DNA of 64,000 bases from Larix kaempferi (GCA_027924585.1 BSBM01000442.1:9548001-9612000); one strand, 5' to 3'; shown: positions 1 to 12,014, numbered from the stretch's first letter. Notes: generated from the letters alone by a model not told the origin. A program made the numbers and translations.

Positions 1-73
1 TGTAAAAAGAATGATGCATAATTACATTCCAATAAAATTATAATATATAGTTAAAACATTTTGTAAATAGTAC

Positions 74-1221
74 CTGGAATCTTCTCCATCTTGTAGGGAA
101 TGAAATCTCCGTCCACCAAAAAAGTAGTCTCAAATGTTCCCGTGCTAGTGACACGGAAAGATCCAGAAAATGTTGGGACGACAGCATCAAAGTCACGCTC
201 TTCTCCATGTACTGGCCCTTGATCCTCATCGGCACTATCATGTTCCATCTAGGGTGTCTCATTTTGTGTTTCCGACTGGCCAGATGGCAACGATACATGA
301 TCAGTGGCAAAGGGGGTGTCATGCTCAATGGTACCAGCATGCCTCTCACTGGGGAAAAAATATTCCTGTAGAAACAAATAATATTTTGGTTACTCATATA
401 CGAATAGGAAAAAAAATTGCATTTGGAATAGACTTATAATGAAAGAGTTTGCAGCTTACATCCAAGCGCTTTACTTTAAGCAACACACGATCTATCTTTG
501 CTTGAGTCTCATCCTGTGTCATTTGCGTATTCGATATAAGCAGATTGACGACCTCCTGATTTAATTTTGTTTTTTCTTTTTGAACTGCATCCCGGATATT
601 CTTTGAATTCTTGAGGTCAACATCATCAAGAATGTGCCCCAAATCCATATCCTTTGGATCCACCTATAGATAAGTATTATCCGACATAAAAATAGAAAAC
701 ATTAATATAATTAGATAACATAAATATGTATAAATACAGTTTCTGAAATTCACAACGTGCTATATACCTGCTCATGACCCGATGAGCGTGGCGTGCTAAC
801 ATCTGTCGACATATCATCTGTCATGGGGCTCCTACCTCGACCCTCAGCCTACAAACAAAATATTGGCCATGTTGATATCATAATTAAACAAATGTACTTT
901 ATAAAGAAGCAGGTAAGTAAAAATGTGGTATATATACCTGTTGCCTGTAGGGGGGGTGTCGGCCTCCCAGGCTCCATTGGGGACTTGCCCCGATCAGCTG
1001 ACTGCAACAAAGTAATTAAAAACATTAATTTTGCACTGAAACCAATACACGGGGAAAATATTATTTAAAAAAATATTTAAATATTTACCACGTTGATATC
1101 ATAATTAAACAAATGTACATTCTAAAGAAGCAGATAAGTAAAAATGTGGTATATATACCTGTCGCCTGTAGGGGGGTGTCGGCCTCTCATGCTCCATTAG
1201 GGACTTTCCCCGATCAGCTGA
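74..1221 (-). pseudogene. second CACTA gene (TnpA-position), five visible exons
   Basis: Five exons with GT-AG borders can be placed on the minus strand: 1159-1221, 938-1001, 768-848, 460-663 and 74-365. The 460-663 exon gives an open run with DPKDMDLGHILDDVDLKN and a helical, charged region. The last exon holds FSGSFRVTSTGTFETTFLVD and has an in-frame TAG near its middle. Three small upstream exons share a start of the type (A)-D/E-x-RG(K/R)SPM and look like copies of one another. Its place downstream of the transposase on the same strand matches the second gene of En/Spm elements, which binds subterminal repeats in the maize family. I do not recognise a named domain, so that role is inference. 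The gene continues left of the window. Confidence 0.55.
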
Positions 1222-1280
1222 CTGCAAAAAAGTAATTAAAAACATTAATTTCGAACTGAAACCAATACATGGGGAAAATC
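871..1280 (-). repeat. tandem duplication of ~190 bp containing a small exon
   Basis: 871-1060 and 1092-1280 are near-identical copies, period about 221 bp. Each carries a complete small exon (938-1001 and 1159-1221) with its acceptor and donor. The copies differ by a few substitutions and by one G in a G-run, so the exons are 64 and 63 nt long and differ in phase. Confidence 0.85.
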
Positions 1281-1292
1281 AGGGGCGGGGGG

Positions 1293-2430
1293 TGTTGAGA
1301 TATCTTGGCTAATATTCACTTGTGGCCATGTGCCAAACCACTAGGTGGGTAATTGAGGCCCTTAATGGGTGGACCTGTGGGTGGTTGTGGATTGTAATCA
1401 TCTCATTCAATTGAATTATTCATCAGCCCAAGGGAATCCTATCTATTGCACACTCTCTTGAAGTCTTTATATGTGTTTATGGTATGCGATACATCTATCT
1501 TGTGTTTATCTTATTGGGATAGGGTATTTATTGAATTAATCACAGATCCTCTATCTCATGATTTCTAACACAACTTTGCTGCACTAGTCACAAAGTCCTT
1601 AAAGATCATTTTGGAAGGATGTGATGGCATCGGTATAGGGTGACATAAGTGATGCAGGAGCATAGGCTCATGAAAAAGAAGTCACCCATGACTTCATCAA
1701 GGTCAAGAGAATTCAAAGAGACCTAGGGTCTCACATTTGTGTAAATTGTTATTTTTGTGAAAAATTTGAATAATGGTCAAGGATTCTAGATCCTTTCCAC
1801 TTGTAAAAGATAAGATAGGGTTTGTTAATTGTTAGTGAGTCAATGATGACTCATAGGGGTCAGTTGAGGTTATTAAGGACTCTATTCCTTAATCATAGGA
1901 TCTGGAAATAGAAATCCATTGTAAATAAATGCAGTCTTTAGTATTTTGAATAGGTAGCTTAGCCTAGATGAAGGTTAGCTCACAGAGCTCGAGAAGAGAG
2001 AGAAGGGTGTAGAGTGTGATTGATTACATACAGTGAAATGTAATAAAATGATGGAGAATCATTAAATTTCCTCTCTACTATGTAAAATCTCAGTATATAT
2101 GATTCATCTCATCTGTATATGTTATGATATTTCTGTTATCATTGGTTGGATACATATGATTCATCAATTTCATCTAAAAGCATCGAGTTTAAGGAATAGT
2201 GAAATGAAGTGTGAATTATTGGAAACGTTACAGTGTATATCCTAGGGTAAAATACAGTCTATATATATGTTAACATTCTGTTCAGCCGTGTGGGATTTGA
2301 TTAGCCTTCTATTTCGAGTATACATCTGATTCATTAAGGGAAATAGTGATTCCATGGAATATTGTAATGGTTTGTGAGTCATCATAATTGTCACAGTGCA
2401 GAATCCCTAGCTCACATGTACAGTCTATAA
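1293..2430 (+). repeat. putative LTR (solo or truncated), boundaries uncertain
   Basis: TGTTGAGATATC at 1293 follows a G-rich tract (1281-1292) and opens about 1.1 kb of non-coding DNA with an LTR-like build: AT-rich middle, R/U5-like text around 1960-2110, no ORF. A CA end near 2426 is possible but I cannot find a clear primer site or target duplication. It interrupts the spacer between the two CACTA genes, so it may be a later insertion. Confidence 0.35.
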
Positions 2431-3130
2431 GTGGCGCTCATATGTATAACATTTGGGGATCAACAATTGAGAACAGAGCGAAGATTGATGAGCTAAGTAA
2501 TGGATGGTTCTGATCACATAGGAGATTAACGATCAGGATGAGAGCGGAGTTGTGAAGTCAGAAATCAACGATCACGATCACACCAAAAAGTGATGGTTCA
2601 AAGCTCGAGGCAAAGTGGAGTTTTCCGCTGAGAGATACGTTTCGTGCATTGGGTGGAAGCGGAAAATGAAAAGAAGGTACAATTGGTACGATAAGTGATT
2701 TTCCGTTGGGGCTTAGGTCATGGCGAATGGTCATGTGGCGTTTAACCTTTGAGTGTAAAGTAAATTCCGTTGAGGGCTAAGCAAAAGGTAAAGTGTTTAA
2801 TTCGCTAATAGAGAAGTCTTGCTCAATTTTGATAGAATTGCCAAGTATAGTGACAGTTATCTATTTTTAGTTCTGTCACAGAGTTAATTGGAAACTAAGA
2901 AAAACTAAGAGAAGAATGGTAAAGGACTGTATTAAGTGAAGATTCCAGTACAGAAAATTTGGGAATCAAGGGTTTGCTTAGGTATTGCAGGTGGTGCCTG
3001 CATCAAGAAGCCAAGTTTCTAGTTGGAGGACTTGGACCAACTACAGAATGAACATTTATAGATGTAATGTCCCACACAGTGTGCATATCAGGCAAATGAA
3101 GCTATGGATGAGAATGTCACTTACTGAAGA
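2431..3130. other. non-coding stretch, possibly internal DNA of the preceding LTR element
   Basis: There is no ORF longer than about 60 codons and no recognisable protein. Short direct similarities such as TTTTCCG(T/C)TG recur. If the preceding block is a 5' LTR, this would be its leader. Confidence 0.3.
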
Positions 3131-3133
3131 CAT

Positions 3134-3370
3134 TTGGAATGGAATGGTAGCTCCAAATCAAAATGGCTGAATGGACTGAGCTTCAAATCGAAATGGCTAA
3201 ATCGACTGAGCTTCAAATCGAAATGGCAGACTGAGCTTCAAATCGAAATGGCGGGGCTGAATGGACTGAGCTTCAAATCGAAATGGCGGACTGAATCTTC
3301 TCCAAAACAAAATGACAGACTACTCCAAATCGACGAAATGGCGGACTGCTCCAAATCGAAACAGCGGACT
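3134..3370 (+). repeat. degenerate tandem repeat, unit ~25-36 bp
   Basis: The core CTTCAAATCGAAATGGC recurs about five times, spaced by variants of TGAATGGACTGAG, then decays to CTCCAAATCGA. The open frame across it (3134-3397) only reflects the repeat, so I do not call it a gene. Confidence 0.8.
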
Positions 3371-3691
3371 GCTCCTGCTACCTACTTTGCTTCCTAAACC
3401 CCTACCCAAGCTCTAGCCACCTCTATTCTACCTATTAAAGCTCAACATATTGCATCGCATCTGGTACTGCTTATGCGTAAACAAGGGAGGAAAAGGAACG
3501 AATGTTGCGTGGGTTTAAAACCTATAGCTCTGCTACTGTTGGCATGGGACTATTTAAACCATATAGCTCTCCTACTGTTGGCGTGGGTTTAAAAAATTTT
3601 ATGTTTTAAAATATGTAAAAGAGTAACATTTTGGCGGGTAGCATATGGTTGTAACCATAATTTAAAAACAACATTTGTTATGCCAAAATGA

Positions 3692-3775
3692 ATAAGGCAG
3701 ACGAGTCGAACCCGTGACCTATCCTCCCACTAAGTCTTATCCGCATGATACTAGCCAATAAATCCTGGAGCTCGG
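3692..3775 (-). repeat. tRNA-like Pol III promoter, SINE or tRNA relic
   Basis: The minus strand carries an A-box-like TGGCTAGTATC and a B-box GGTTCGACTC. The distance between the T8-like and G53-like positions is exactly that of a tRNA. I could not fold a convincing acceptor or anticodon stem, so a functional tRNA is unlikely. A tRNA-derived SINE head or decayed tRNA copy fits better. Confidence 0.35.
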
Positions 3776-3866
3776 CCTTGTTTAAAACTCTGAACGTTGT
3801 TATTTTTTTTAGAACTCTGAACATTAATGCTATTTCATGTATTTAAGCAAACTAGTAAAAGCATTA

Positions 3867-3965
3867 CTCTACAATATTATACTTTACCTGCCTTCCAGCT
3901 CTTAGATAATGTCTAATAACAAATGACCAACCCTGTCTACCAGGAAATTCTGAGTAAAATACCTT
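3867..3965 (-). repeat. partial duplicate of a transposase C-terminal segment
   Basis: This ~95-bp stretch matches 4377-4470 with scattered substitutions (shared core CTAATAACAAA, then GACCAACCCTGTCTACCAGG). In the parent the segment encodes the region around VFYSEVPGRQGWSFVIRHDP, just after the DUF4216-like domain. The copy is about 500 bp downstream in gene order. A 16-base C homopolymer (about 4047-4062) lies between the two. Confidence 0.8.
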
Positions 3966-4084
3966 AACGAGCTTCTGTTTGTTTCAAGAATATCTTAATA
4001 TTCTCTACTCAACAGGGAAAACCACGTGAAGGTGGAAGCTCATCTACCCCCCCCCCCCCCCCGTCACATCACTTGGAATGATGT

Positions 4085-4840
4085 TCAATGCACTTCATGA
4101 TCATCTTCTCCATCCAAGTCTGCATCTATGTCATCTGATCCAGATTCAACATTATAAGGATTAGAGGAATCTATATCATCGTCGTCGTCACTGTAATTAG
4201 TTTCAATAAATTGATCATGATCGTCAATATCATTTGCATCATGAACATTGTGTCTAACATCATCTTCTTCAACTAACTCTTCAACATCTTCCTGCGTAAC
4301 ATTATGATCATCAACATCCAACTCATGTTGATCCTCTACATGAGCACCTTCTTCTTCAACACCCTCTTCAGCTTCCTCTACAATATTATACTTTATCGGC
4401 CTTCCTCTTGGATCATGTCTAATAACAAACGACCAACCCTGTCTACCAGGAACTTCTGAGTAAAATACCTGTTCACATTGACTTGGAAGAACATAGGGCT
4501 CTGACGTTCATGACTCAAGCGACCTTGTATTGACCATGGTAAATCCATTAGCATGTTCAATAACAGTTCTATCGGGATCAAATCGATTCAATCGTATCCT
4601 GTACCATTTCACAACAAAAAGAATTATTTTGAATGATTTAAAGTCACAGTCAATGATATCTTCCAAATATCCATAATATCGATTTTCTGACAATTCTGGA
4701 CGTCTGTCGCTTCTAGATGAAACATTAGTGACCTCAAAGACTGCACTTATCCCAGAATCACATGTTTTCCTTGTGTCATCCAACTTTTTAATGCGATATT
4801 TACGACTGTTGCACCACATAGCCTTGTGGTGTTTTACCTG
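4085..4840 (-). pseudogene. CACTA transposase C-terminal exon: DUF4216-like domain and acidic tail
   Basis: The exon reads MWCNSRKYRIKKLDDTRKTC, then ENRYYGYLEDIIDCDF, VVKWYRIRL and HANGFTMVN. This is the usual order of DUF4216 in plant TNP2-type transposases: a small beta-rich domain after DUF4218. A stop near 4510 and a frame change separate it from EPYVLPSQCEQVFYSEVPGR. The protein ends in about 80 residues almost entirely Asp, Glu, His and Asn (4085-4321), closing with a stop. The acceptor lies just upstream, near 4840. The function of the acidic tail is unknown. Confidence 0.75.
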
Positions 4841-5099
4841 CAATTGATAATGAACTAGTACGTATTTTATGTTCTTAAAGTATGCAAATAAAATGAAATT
4901 AATCAAGATGAACATGAATATCGACATAATTGAAAATATTATGGCTTATATATTTATAATATCATGCTTACCTGTTTATCTTTTAAACCATATAACACAT
5001 ATTTCATTAAATTTGGAATTAAATAGTGGATCGAGAATTCCAACATAACAAAAAAACTCAATTCTAGGGTTGTTCTTATAATAAAACCTTTCCAATTTT

Positions 5100-5302
5100 A
5101 ATGAAATATGTGTTATATGCTAAATCGATTTCCCTTTCTGTTAGATTGACATCTCCATTGCGATGTGCTTCTTTAACCAATGAAGCCACACCTTCCCATG
5201 ATAGTCCTCGACCAGATTGATTACATCGTTCAATCCATACCTTCATTCAATCAAGATTGTTTGCGACGTACAAATGTAGTGCATCCCACTCGCAACCAAC
5301 TG
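5100..5302 (-). pseudogene. CACTA transposase exon between DUF4218-like and DUF4216-like regions
   Basis: The minus strand from about 5302 reads VGCEWDALHLYVANNLD, a stop, then KVWIERCNQSGRGLSWEGVA and a charged helix up to about 5100. It sits where plant TNP2 genes carry a linker between the two C-terminal domains. The single in-frame TGA could derive from CGA. Exon borders are approximate. Confidence 0.5.
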
Positions 5303-5476
5303 CATGAAAATAAAATTACATAAATCAACTCAAAAATTTATAATTACTTAACGCAGTGTAACATTATAAATATTAATGATGCATATCATTAATGAATATT
5401 AAAAATGAAATAATTATGTACGATACTATTAAAATGTATTAACATTATTAATCTATAACACCATTTAATAATTACC

Positions 5477-5895
5477 TTTGACCTTCCTCGATTTACCTTT
5501 CCCCATCAGGTACTCTCCTTCTAATTTCTTAGTGGACTTTGGATCACCAATGCATCGATCTAATTTGGTCTTAATAGACCCCAACCCTAGAAGATATTCA
5601 ACAATATACCCCATGGCCTAAAATACCATATATCCCTCCACCATAGAACCCTTTGGACATTCTCTTTGTCTAACTAAAGCCTTCATAAATTTCAAGTGCC
5701 TCTCAACCATCCACATGGACCTTGCATGTATAGGTCCACATAATTCAATCTCCTCAACTTGGTGTATAAGGTAGTGTTCTTGTGCATTGAAAAATGCCAA
5801 AGGTAGAAATCTCTGCATTTGACACATTAAATGAGGAATTTCTCTCTTCCAATACTTTATATCTTCTTTGTGGATTTATTTCGATGACAACCATC
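5477..5895 (-). pseudogene. CACTA transposase exon with DUF4218-like domain
   Basis: The exon reads EREIPHLMCQMQRFLPLAFF, then HLVEE-type text QVEEIELCGPIHARSMWMVE and RHLKFMKALVRQRECPKGSM. This is the DUF4218 signature found next to TNP2 in plant CACTA proteins. It ends in a basic stretch GKGKSRKVKG before a GTAATT donor near 5477. One frameshift (around 5825) and one TAG (around 5618) break it. Confidence 0.8.
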
Positions 5896-6051
5896 TGCAT
5901 GTAAAGCAAGAAAATAATGATATCATTTAATGACGAAAATTTAAGATTGTAGTACAAATCTACATGATTGACTAAAACAAATGTCAATTCATATAAGTTA
6001 TACAATGAATTAAACAAATTACATGATGATGCGTGAAAAATATTGTTTCTA

Positions 6052-8534
6052 ATTACCTCATGTATTTTCCAAGATCATATATGACCTGTTTGACATTATT
6101 GTCAAAGTTGTCTGGGAGAGATACAGGTAAAACATACTGTAACAATGAACACGTCTCATCAATATATTTTTCAAAATTAAGAAAAGAAGTAAACAAAAAA
6201 CATGCAGTATTGTAATATACCAATATATATACCAAAAATATAATTACCTTAATGAAGATATACCAATCATGCGTTTTTACCCCGCCAAAATCACCTTTCC
6301 TTGTTAGGATATTCTTTATGTTCGAACAAAATCCTGTGGGAAATTTCATTTTTTGTATCACTTCTTTTACTGCATTGCTTTGTTGCTCAGTCAATAACCA
6401 TGGAAGTGACCTTATATTAATTTGGTCTCCATCGTTGTTTAAATGTTCAATGATATCTTTCATTGCATGATTGGATTCATGAATGTCACTGCAAATTTTG
6501 ACAATTTTTTCTTTGTCACTCCTTCCGTCTAATATTCGCCATAGTGTTTCAGTTACATTCTTTCCGATATGCATTGTATCAAACAAATGAACAACTAGTA
6601 AGTGCTTATAGTAAGGCAGCCTACTAAATTGTTTCGGATAACTTTTCATTCCTCGTGGAAGCCCATTCACACCTTCATGATGTTCATGTAGACCATTAGT
6701 AATCAATATATAAGTTAAAGAGATTAAAATGTAGTATATTACAGTAAAAAAAAATTAATACAATCCAAAATAAAACATTAAAAACATATAAGAGATGATC
6801 AATACGAATATATAAGATAGACAAATTGAATCATACCTTGACGATTTCTATTATATTGCAACTTCCATATGTGAGGTGTCATTCTCTGTGGTTTTAATGC
6901 GGTCTCCTCTTTCCCATTAAAAATATGTTTTTCGGTAGTTCGATACCTATGATTCTTAGAGAGGAAGTGCCTATACTCATCAAACACTACCTTTGACAAA
7001 CTCTTTGAATGACGAGATTTCATCTTGGGACCACAAACTGGACATGCAAATTTTCCCTTTGTTTGAAGACCACAAAAATGTGTTAGCCCTGGAGCATCGT
7101 GAATTGTCCAGGAAAGCATTGCATGGAATTGAAATTCCCTTTGCCCTACTAGTCTAGAGACATCATACATAGTGACACCATTCCATAGCTTAAGTAGTTC
7201 ATCAACAAGAGGCTCTATATATACATTCATATCTTTAACTTGGAACTTACCTAAAAGAAAACAACAAATACAATACATATAAGTAAATGAAAAATATATA
7301 TGACATGAATATGCAACAATATTGATCTTCATGACAAATTAAATACTAATGCATTAAAAAAACATTATTCTAAAGTACAAATTATACCTGGAACAATCAT
7401 TGCCAACATTATATGCTCCCTCTTTATTGACATCCATGGAGGAATGTTATTGTTGATAACAAAAACAGGCCAGACCGAGTAAGTAGATCTCATCTCTGCA
7501 AATGGATTGACACCATCCGCTTCCAAAGAAAGTCTAGCATTACGAGGTTCTTCTTTAAAGTGTGGCCATTTTTCCTCCATGTCTGTAAATGCAAGAACCA
7601 TCTGCAGGCATTCGAAGAATATCATCTCCACTTCTATTCTGTGCGTGGTAATCCATAAATTGTGCTATGTTTTTTCACCTAAACAGTCGTTGCAAGCGTG
7701 GAATAATGGGAATATAACGAAGAACCTTATGAGACACCTTTTTGGTTACTTGATCTGTTCGGTATCTACTACTATGACATATAGGGCATTCTATTGCAAG
7801 CTCATACTGATTATAATATAAAATATGATCATTAGGACATGCATCAATTGCTTGATACTCCATTCCAACATATTTCATGATGAAAGTTAAATCTCGATAT
7901 GTGCGAGGTAATTTATTTGATGCCGGTAAGAAATATTCACCTATTAAGCTGTTACAACAAATTTTAAAAAAATGGTTAATATAAATATTTGAAGAGCATA
8001 ATATTAACGACAACAAATACATCCTTATTTTTTGGAGTATATTATAAGATCAAAGTGGTTTTGATTGAAAGGTGTGACATAGTTTTGGAGTATATGCACT
8101 AAAGTTGAGATCCGACGGATCACATATAATCACATGCGTACCTTAACACCAACATGATGGATGTGTTTGAAAAACCATTCATAACCTTCAAGTTCATTAT
8201 CAGCAACACAACAGAGAGAACACTTATGCGGGAGCCTTCAAAAAGCGGTTCCGTCGCCTTCTCAAGTGTAGGTAAATCATTAATATCTTCAAAGTCATCA
8301 ATTGGTGTTGCATGATGTTGATCATCGTCCATTCTAACATTAAATACATCATTGATTAATGTATTTGCACCATCATCCTCAATTATGTTATCGTCATGAT
8401 CATCGTTTAATTCCATATGATCATCATTAACTTGATCATGATCAGTATTAGAAGGACCTACATATTGTTCTTCCTGCGCTAGTTGTTCCGCAATTACAAC
8501 ATTCTCCATGTTCGGAACAGCCCTAGGAGGCCCT
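6052..8534 (-). pseudogene. TNP2-type CACTA transposase core, several exons
   Basis: Exons with GT-AG borders: about 8142-8534 (acidic region), 7388-7945, 6839-7252, 6252-6667 and 6052-6190. Recognisable TNP2 landmarks in order: IDACPNDHILYYN with the Cys pair ECPICHSSRY, KVLRYIPIIPRLQRLF, ARLSLEADGVNPFAEM (conserved Asp), PPWMSIKREHIMLAMIVPG, FHAMLSWTIHDAPGLTHFCG, CPVCGPK and HLFDTMHIGKNVTETLWRIL. These identify the DDE-type transposase that cuts CACTA ends. A stop after RLQRLFR (near 7675) and a frame change near 7590 disable it. The acidic exon (MENVVIAEQLAQEEQYVGPS, then Asp/His-rich) normally follows the transposase-associated domain. Confidence 0.85.
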
Positions 8535-8539
8535 TGCTT

Positions 8540-9693
8540 TATAATTATAATTAAAACATCAAACAAAGAACGTTAGTCATTTCGATTAATAAGTAACAAA
8601 AATAAAAATGATACAATATACAATTACAAAAACTCTCAATATAAAGACCGTGTTAAGTCATGATCTTGTTTCCTTCAATTTTATATTTTGATTGTGATTT
8701 TGATTTTAATTTTGCTCGTTTGCTAAATTTTTCTCATTTTTCTTCCTTTAGGAAATTTTTTATTTTCAAATGAAATTTTTAATTTTTTGCTTGCTTTTAA
8801 ATTTCTTATTATTTTCTTTTAGGATTTGAAGGGATAAATAGGATTTATATTAAGTAAGGATGTCACAAACATACTCAAAGAGTGTGGTTTATCATTTAAA
8901 CTGGAACAATAGTTGAAATTGGGCCAAAATTTGAATGCAAATTATTCTTGTAGCGCAATCATGAAAAGTTAATACAGTGGTGCTACAAGAATATCGCGCC
9001 AGCCGAAATCATTATTTTTTAAGCTAAATTTTCGCATGGTTTCATTGCTAAGTGACTAATCACATGAATGAAAGTTGTTGATACGTGTTGCTCCAGTAGT
9101 AATTATGAAAACAGGTGCTGCTGGATCATGGAAGAGATCGTGAAGATTATTAGCTGGAACAGTGCATATCATGACAGGAGGAGGTGTTAGACGAATTTGA
9201 CATGAAAGGAGTTATTTCATAGATACATCACAAAGCTGGAAAATAGGTGGAGAGAGGACAGGTGCCTGAAAGCCAGAAGTTGTAGTTACAGAGAAATTAG
9301 GGCTTGCTCGTTCTGCCAGCTGGTAGCGAATTAAAGACCTGAAGACACTTGCACAGAGGAATTGAACAACCAGGTACCTAAAAAATTGATTTAAACATCC
9401 ACAACAATGCGAGAATAGGGTATTCCGCATTAAACCGATAGCGGCTGCTAAATTGGGGTTTTTTCTCATAAAATTTTGTTTTCTTAAAATTCATTAGGGA
9501 AAACATGAATATAGGTTCTAAACAAAGCTCCTGTAAAAAATAGACCAGTTTAAGAGTTCTTTGAGACGCTGTGACAAGTGGAAATTTGAAATTTAGCGAT
9601 ACATTAAGCCACTACTTCTTCAAAATTTGAAAGCAGCCTGTTAGCTCATCAATAGAACTCCAAAAGTACATAGGTTTCAGTTGTTGAAAGCAG
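8540..9693. other. left part of the large CACTA intron, AT-rich
   Basis: This is non-coding sequence between the acidic exon and the embedded plus-strand gene. It contains poly-T and poly-A tracts around 8690-8830. The 85-codon minus-strand frame at 9212-9469 resembles nothing I know and is probably chance. Confidence 0.5.
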
Positions 9694-10580
9694 ATGGGTA
9701 AAAGTGGCAAAACAAATAGAATCGAACCCATTGAGCTAAATTGGATTAACAAATTTCCAGATTGTGCAAAGCTTTTTCAAAATGCTGGTTGGTTGAATTT
9801 CTTCAGGAAAATCAATGGCTATAACACTGAGATTTCTTATAAATTTTCCCAAAGCTATAAGGAGGACATGATAGTATTTGATACTTTAAAGTTTAAATTG
9901 ACTGTGGATTTAGTTGCTGAATCTACAGGAGTCAAGAATGAAGGTGAAATGTGGTTCAAAAAGTGCCTTTCACTTTTGATGATCAAAGGTACCTTTTACC
10001 TGGTATTACTCTAGACTGGCATAAAGGGGTATTAATCCAGGAGGTCAGGGATGAATGGGTGCAGCCCATTAAAATTCTATGAAGCTATATCACTTGTGAA
10101 GGCAGATATGCTTATGTTTTCAAATACCATTTTAGATTTCTATAGCATCTGATTGGTGAATCCAAAATGAACCTTCCTTTCTTCTTATTCAAAAGTATGC
10201 AAAAGATGTCAAGCAAAATTAAGGGGCATCATGATCATACTACACAATCCATCTTCCATCATGGTCTGATTAAGCTTATTATCAGTACAGTTCTACAACG
10301 AGAAGGGAAGACATGGGAGCATTTCTTGTTTTGGTCTGGTTTTCAGACCAAGCAAAAAGAGCAGCAAGCTAAAAAGCGTGTAGACAAAGGTCAATCTCTA
10401 GTCAGAAAACTAGGTCAAGAGAGCAAGTCTGAAGACAAAAAAGAGATTAAATTTGAAGAAGAACCCGAACCTTTGAAGGGTAACAATGAACCTCAAAGGG
10501 TTGTAGCTGACAGTAAAGGTAAATATTCATTGTTTCCACAACAAGAAGATTAGCCTGAGAAACACATGGCGCCAGCAGAA

Positions 10581-10585
10581 ACTCT
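10581..10585 (+). repeat. target-site duplication ACTCT, left copy
   Basis: ACTCT directly precedes the LTR start TGTTGG at 10586 and recurs at 12010-12014. Confidence 0.9.
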
Positions 10586-12009
10586 TGTTGGAGCCTAGGA
10601 CGCAGCTATGGTGAAAGATGCGAATTTTGAGGAAAAAGCACAAGTATGGAAGGAAAGTGCTAATTTTGAACAAGCACCAATTTTTGGGTAGAAGCAAACG
10701 GTGTGCAGTACGGTGCCAGATGGATGAGCTTACGCAGATTACAGACTGGAACTCGCGGAGCTCGCACGCACACGTCATAGAGGAATGAATGTGGCTGAAT
10801 AGAAAGCTCAGCTACCATAATGAATGAAGCGATGGAGTAGAGGGCTCAGCTACCCTCATTAAGGCTAAGTACAGAAGTTATGGTTGCTCGGATCAAGGAG
10901 GAGCAACGGACCAGAGCATTGAAGGCGAAGGACAAGGTGCCCATACCCGCAATCTGCGCCGGAAGTCATGGAACTTGCAGGAAGCGGTGACGTGACTGCA
11001 AGCGGCGCCTATAGTACACCTAGCCATGTGCGTGGTTAGGGTTTTTGGGGATTACTGTTGGGAAAGGCCCACAGTTTTGTAAAGGTGTGACCATCATGGC
11101 CACCTATATATATGTATAATTGATAAGGGAAAAGGTTAGTTAGTAAGCTAGCTAGTTAGTGGTTTCCAGTCAGTCAGCTAGTAAGCTAGCCATTCAGTCT
11201 TCTATTGTGTTGTAAGAAGAAAGAGTTAGAGTCGGGATAGCCGTGGAGTTAATCCCTGAGTTGCAGACAGTCTGAGTCGACGTCTGAACTATTGTAATCT
11301 CTGTAGAGGAAGAGACTAGATCGAGAGAAGGGCTCCCAGCTGTGTGCGTGGAGTTTCCTGGAAAGATCTAAGGTTGCAGCTGTGTGCGCAGCATTATTGT
11401 ATAAGTTTCCTTTGAGTTAATATATGAAACACTCCCGTGGACGTGGTTTCCCGTGGAGGTGAATTCTTTACATCTCCTTGTTATGGTAATATTCGCATGA
11501 ATGCATGTCTGAGTTATCTGCGTTTATATGAATGTTGTATGATCTTTATGAATATGTTGGGTACGTTCTCGAAGCTTTCGTGATAGCTATAATCGTTAAG
11601 TGTCGAAGGAGTTGTAGAACGCTGTCGCCACAGCGATCGAGGATTGCATTACTGCGCTGGGTGCGTGGAAGGAAGAGATACATAGAGCTCTGATGCAAGG
11701 GGGGGATAGTCGCCCCGTGCGCTGGAACGGAGATGCCGCGCTGCTAGGCTGTTAAGTGAGAGTTCCGCGCAGTTGCGAAGGAGGGCCTACGGAAAAGACC
11801 GACAGTCTGCTTTGAGGAGTCGGAAGAGAAGAAAGAGAGCAGTCTCTGCGTCGCCTAGGTTAAGGAAATATGATTCCTTAGCCCCCCCATAGCCACTTTG
11901 GGTGAGACCTCGAGCTGCTGCGTAGCTCATTGCCGAGAGGGCCAGTGCGCCAAGGGGTTTTGTTGTTGCGCTTCATTAAAACCCAGGTCTGCCCCAAAAG
12001 CAGCCAACA
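10586..12009 (+). mobile_element. solo LTR, gypsy family related to Gyp-A/Gyp-B
   Basis: The 1424-bp element starts TGTTGG and ends CCAACA, with identical 5-bp duplications on both sides and no internal domain, so it is a solo LTR left by LTR-LTR recombination. Its 3' 120 bp (GGGTGAGACCTCGAGCTGCT, GAGAGGGCCAGTG, CCCAGGTCT) match the ends of the Gyp-A and Gyp-B LTRs. The rest is divergent, so it is a sister family. A TATATATA motif near 11103 could be its promoter. Confidence 0.93.
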
Positions 12010-12014
12010 ACTCT
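12010..12014 (+). repeat. target-site duplication ACTCT, right copy
   Basis: Matches 10581-10585 exactly; the interrupted ORF resumes immediately after it. Confidence 0.9.

Noticed and set aside
1281-1292. GGGGCGGGGGG as a polypurine tract proving a 3' LTR at 1293
   Set aside because: The preceding sequence is the CACTA exon duplicate, not retroelement DNA, so the tract may be coincidental; I kept only a low-confidence LTR call.
3692-3775. A functional tRNA gene
   Set aside because: A and B boxes only; no convincing acceptor or anticodon stem.
4047-4062. C16 homopolymer as a structural element
   Set aside because: A simple homopolymer, possibly with length error; no further signal.
9212-9469. 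85-codon minus-strand ORF
   Set aside because: No domain, no neighbouring signal, and length within chance expectation.
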